From Stappia sp. TSB10P1A (lineage in GTDB: Bacteria; Pseudomonadota; Alphaproteobacteria; Rhizobiales; Stappiaceae), in contig NZ_FYAU01000029.1 of assembly GCF_900185725.1 (NCBI RefSeq), forward strand, positions 124,001 through 188,000: 64,000 nt of DNA, read 5' to 3'. Positions 61,776-64,000 of the stretch are shown here, piece after piece. Made by a program: the position numbers and the translations under genes. The number at the start of each line of letters is the position of its first letter. Positions within the stretch are counted from its first letter, which is position 1. The notes under the pieces were generated by a model. The model was given only the letters and a program-made list of their open reading frames with translations, did no database searches and was not told where the DNA came from.

Positions 61776-63419
61776 ATGACGAGCGCACAGAACAAACCGC
61801 CGCTGCTTTCGGTCCGCGAGTTGTCGGTGGCCTTCACCCAGAACGGGGTGACCCATACGGCGGTGGACAGGATCTCCTTCGACATCGGCCCCGGCGAGAC
61901 CGTGGCTCTGGTCGGCGAATCCGGCTCCGGCAAGTCGGTGTCGGCGCTCTCGACCGTCAAGCTGCTGCCCTATCCGGCAGCCTCCCATCCGAGCGGTGAG
62001 ATCCTGTTCAAGGGCGAGGACGTGCTCAAGGCCGGCGAGGCGGCCCTGCGCCGCATTCGCGGCAACGAGATCTCGATGATCTTCCAGGAGCCGATGACCT
62101 CGCTCAACCCGCTGCACACGGTGGAGAAGCAGATCGCCGAGGTGCTGAAGGTCCATCGCGGCATGGGCGATGCGGCCGCACGGGCTCGGGTGGTGCAACT
62201 GCTCGACCAGGTCGGCATTCGTGATCCCGAGAGCCGCCTGCAGAGCTATCCGCACCAGCTCTCCGGCGGCCAGCGCCAGCGCGTGATGATCGCCATGGCG
62301 CTGGCCAACGAGCCTGACCTGCTGATCGCCGACGAGCCGACCACCGCGCTCGACGTCACCGTGCAGGCGCAGATCCTCAAGCTCTTGAAGGAACTGCAGC
62401 GCGACGTCGGCATGGCGATGCTGTTCATCACCCACGATCTCGGCATCGTCCGCAAGGTCGCCGACCGGGTCTGCGTGATGACGAAAGGCAAGATCGTCGA
62501 AAGCGGCCCGGTGCGCGAGGTCTTCGAGAACCCGCAGCACAGCTACACCCAGCATCTGATCGCGGCCGAGCCCAAGGGCAAGCCGCCGGTGACGGACGAA
62601 AGCCGCCCAGTGGTGGTGGAAGCGCGCGACGTGAAGGTGTGGTTCCCGATCCGGCGCGGGTTGCTGCGCCGCACCGTCGATCACATCAAGGCAGTCGACG
62701 GTATCGATGTCACGGTGCGCGAGGGGCAGACGCTCGGCATCGTCGGCGAGAGCGGTTCCGGCAAGACGACGCTGGGGTTGGCTCTGCTGCGGATGATTTC
62801 TTCCACCGGCAAGATCCGCTTCGGTGCCCGCGAGATCGACACCCTGTCATGGAAGGATATGCGTCCGCTGCGCCGTGACATGCAGATCGTCTTTCAGGAC
62901 CCGTTCGGCTCGCTCAGTCCGCGCATGTCGGTGGCCGATATCGTCGGCGAAGGCCTTGCCGTCCATTTCCCCGGCATCACCGCGGACGAGCGGGATGACC
63001 GGGTGGCGGCCGCCCTTGTCGAGGTCGGCCTCGATGCCGACACCCGCTTCCGCTATCCGCATGAGTTTTCCGGCGGCCAGCGCCAGCGCATCTCCATCGC
63101 CCGCGCCATGGTGCTGCAGCCGAAATTCGTCATGCTCGACGAGCCGACCTCGGCGCTGGACATGAGCGTGCAGGCCCAGGTGGTCGATCTCCTGCGCGAT
63201 CTGCAGACGCGCCACGGTCTCGCCTATCTCTTCATCTCGCACGATCTCAAGGTGGTGCGCGCGCTCGCCAACGAGGTCATCGTCATGCGCGCCGGCAAGG
63301 TGGTGGAGGCGGGCGCGGCGGCGGAGGTCTTCGATACTCCGAAGACCGACTACACCAAGGCGCTGATGGCCGCCGCCTTCCGGATGGAGACGGCGGACGC
63401 CGGCATCGTCAGCGAGTAG
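61776..63419 (+). CDS. yejF: Peptide ABC transporter double ATP-binding protein (YejF-like)
   Basis: Fused double ATPase of 547 residues. The first cassette has Walker [14 protein letters not shown], signature [12 protein letters not shown] and Walker [17 protein letters not shown]. The second, from about residue 280, has [27 protein letters not shown] and [15 protein letters not shown]. Both H-loops (THDLGIV, SHDLKVV) are present. ATG at 61776 gives [11 protein letters not shown]. This completes a yejABEF-type importer with an extra binding protein; the stop is two bases from the convergent transglycosylase gene end. Confidence 0.95.
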   Translation: MTSAQNKPPLLSVRELSVAFTQNGVTHTAVDRISFDIGPGETVALVGESGSGKSVSALSTVKLLPYPAASHPSGEILFKGEDVLKAGEAALRRIRGNEISMIFQEPMTSLNPLHTVEKQIAEVLKVHRGMGDAAARARVVQLLDQVGIRDPESRLQSYPHQLSGGQRQRVMIAMALANEPDLLIADEPTTALDVTVQAQILKLLKELQRDVGMAMLFITHDLGIVRKVADRVCVMTKGKIVESGPVREVFENPQHSYTQHLIAAEPKGKPPVTDESRPVVVEARDVKVWFPIRRGLLRRTVDHIKAVDGIDVTVREGQTLGIVGESGSGKTTLGLALLRMISSTGKIRFGAREIDTLSWKDMRPLRRDMQIVFQDPFGSLSPRMSVADIVGEGLAVHFPGITADERDDRVAAALVEVGLDADTRFRYPHEFSGGQRQRISIARAMVLQPKFVMLDEPTSALDMSVQAQVVDLLRDLQTRHGLAYLFISHDLKVVRALANEVIVMRAGKVVEAGAAAEVFDTPKTDYTKALMAAAFRMETADAGIVSE

Positions 63420-63420
63420 G

Positions 63421-64000
63421 TTACTCCAGCCAGCAGGTTGCCCGCCGTCCGGCCTTTTCCTGTTCGAGCCCGAGGGTGCGGCGGGGCTTGAAGCCGATCA
63501 GCCCGTCGGCCCCGCCGACATCGTAGCCCTTGCCTTCCAACTGGAGCTGCAGGTCGCGGACGGCGCCGCGCGAGCGGGTCTTCACCTCTTTCCAGCCCTG
63601 GACGAAACCGGCACTGCTGCTGTAGCGGTCGGCAAGATGGCCGACGAACAGCGCGTAGACATCGGACTCGTTATAGGCCTTCAGCACATAGAAATTGTCC
63701 GTGACGATGAAGGCGGGGCCGTTGCGGCCGGCGGGCATCAGCAGGAAGCCCGGCTGCGGCAATTCATGGGAGGGGAAGGGACGATCCCTGACGCGGCTGA
63801 CGCCTTCCGCGACCCAGGCGGAGATCGGCTGGCCGCGATCGGGCCCCTCGCGCGAGCAGGAGACGGAAGCCGGCACAAGTGCCTCGTAGCCCCAGTCGCG
63901 CCCTTTCACCCAGCCGTGCCAGGCGAGATAATTGGCGATCGAGGCGAGGGTGTCCGGCACCGAACGCCAGATGTCGCGCTTGCCGTCGCCGTCGAAATCC
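63421..64000 (-). CDS. Lytic murein transglycosylase, MltB type (partial, 5' end outside window)
   Basis: Only the C-terminal 193 residues are in the window; the frame is open to the right edge. It begins DFDGDGKRDIWRSVPDTLAS and contains ASIANYLAWHGWVKGRDWGYE, typical of the SLT_2/MltB catalytic domain. VTDNFYVLKAYNESDVYALFVGHLADR is the end of that domain. The last 60 residues (LQLQLEGKGYDVGGADGLIG) are a peptidoglycan-binding domain 1. It cleaves peptidoglycan to anhydromuropeptides, the substrates that murQ, nagA and the AnmK-like kinase elsewhere in the window could use. Confidence 0.92.
   Translation of the reverse strand, partial: DFDGDGKRDIWRSVPDTLASIANYLAWHGWVKGRDWGYEALVPASVSCSREGPDRGQPISAWVAEGVSRVRDRPFPSHELPQPGFLLMPAGRNGPAFIVTDNFYVLKAYNESDVYALFVGHLADRYSSSAGFVQGWKEVKTRSRGAVRDLQLQLEGKGYDVGGADGLIGFKPRRTLGLEQEKAGRRATCWLE

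Noticed and set aside
59909-61960. 683-residue open frame on the minus strand opposite yejB and yejE
   Set aside because: Its composition is Asp/Glu/Arg/Gln-rich with no domains, while the plus strand encodes two clear permeases.

Overview
The window is 64 kb of high-GC, densely packed bacterial chromosome. The gene content suggests an alphaproteobacterium of the Hyphomicrobiales (Rhizobiales), possibly near Stappiaceae; this placement is an inference from gene order and family type, not from a search. The clues are the order pheA–kdsB–membrane cytochrome c, the pair dapB–gpmA, Aap-type amino-acid transport, two tandem YejA-like proteins with yejBEF, and rhizobial-type MurQ and NagK/BadF proteins. 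No rRNA, tRNA, CRISPR array, insertion sequence, integrase or att-like repeat was seen.

Layout. (1) 1–1219: 5' part of a cyclopropane-fatty-acid synthase gene, running off the left edge. (2) 1393–9699: an RpiR regulator diverges from a polyamine-type ABC transporter (potD-A-B-C order) followed by a DmpA-type aminopeptidase, an XRE–cupin regulator and a beta-alanine-type aminotransferase. Together they look like uptake and breakdown of a beta-amino-acid or polyamine compound. (3) 10014–10478: an HTH + 2TM protein. (4) 10623–21721: a catabolic block with a GST, three tandem MmgE/PrpD paralogues, an AapJQMP transporter, a MetC-like lyase and an FCD-type GntR regulator. Two TGTATACA sites flank metC.

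(5) 21779–28144: amino-sugar and peptidoglycan recovery genes (murQ, divergent murA–nagK–gntR–SIS–nagA). (6) 28161–33942: a Dpp/Opp-type ABC transporter split over two divergent operons. (7) 33983–44038: the least explained region. It holds two different ubiquitin-fold carrier/E1 pairs, a SufE-like sulfur acceptor, a TIM-barrel isomerase, a CaiB-type CoA-transferase, an AnmK-like sugar kinase, a radical SAM/SPASM enzyme, a DegT aminotransferase and an acyl-CoA-dehydrogenase-fold flavoenzyme. It looks like an undescribed sulfur-transfer and aminosugar modification pathway.

(8) 44262–48157: a two-gene operon encoding a LuxP-type autoinducer-2 receptor, with all eight ligand-contact residues conserved, and a membrane PAS–GGDEF–EAL protein in place of the LuxQ kinase. 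(9) 48452–53562: housekeeping genes dapB, gpmA, adenosine kinase, pheA, kdsB and a membrane-anchored cytochrome c. (10) 53946–63419: a CHASE–GGDEF protein, then a yej-type peptide transporter with two tandem binding proteins. (11) 63421–64000: the 3' part of a lytic transglycosylase gene, running off the right edge.

Genes in ABC operons often overlap by ATGA. Stable hairpins lie directly after the binding-protein gene in three operons, which fits differential expression of the binding protein. Start codons were chosen by ribosome binding site and family alignment from memory, so several differ from the longest open frame.
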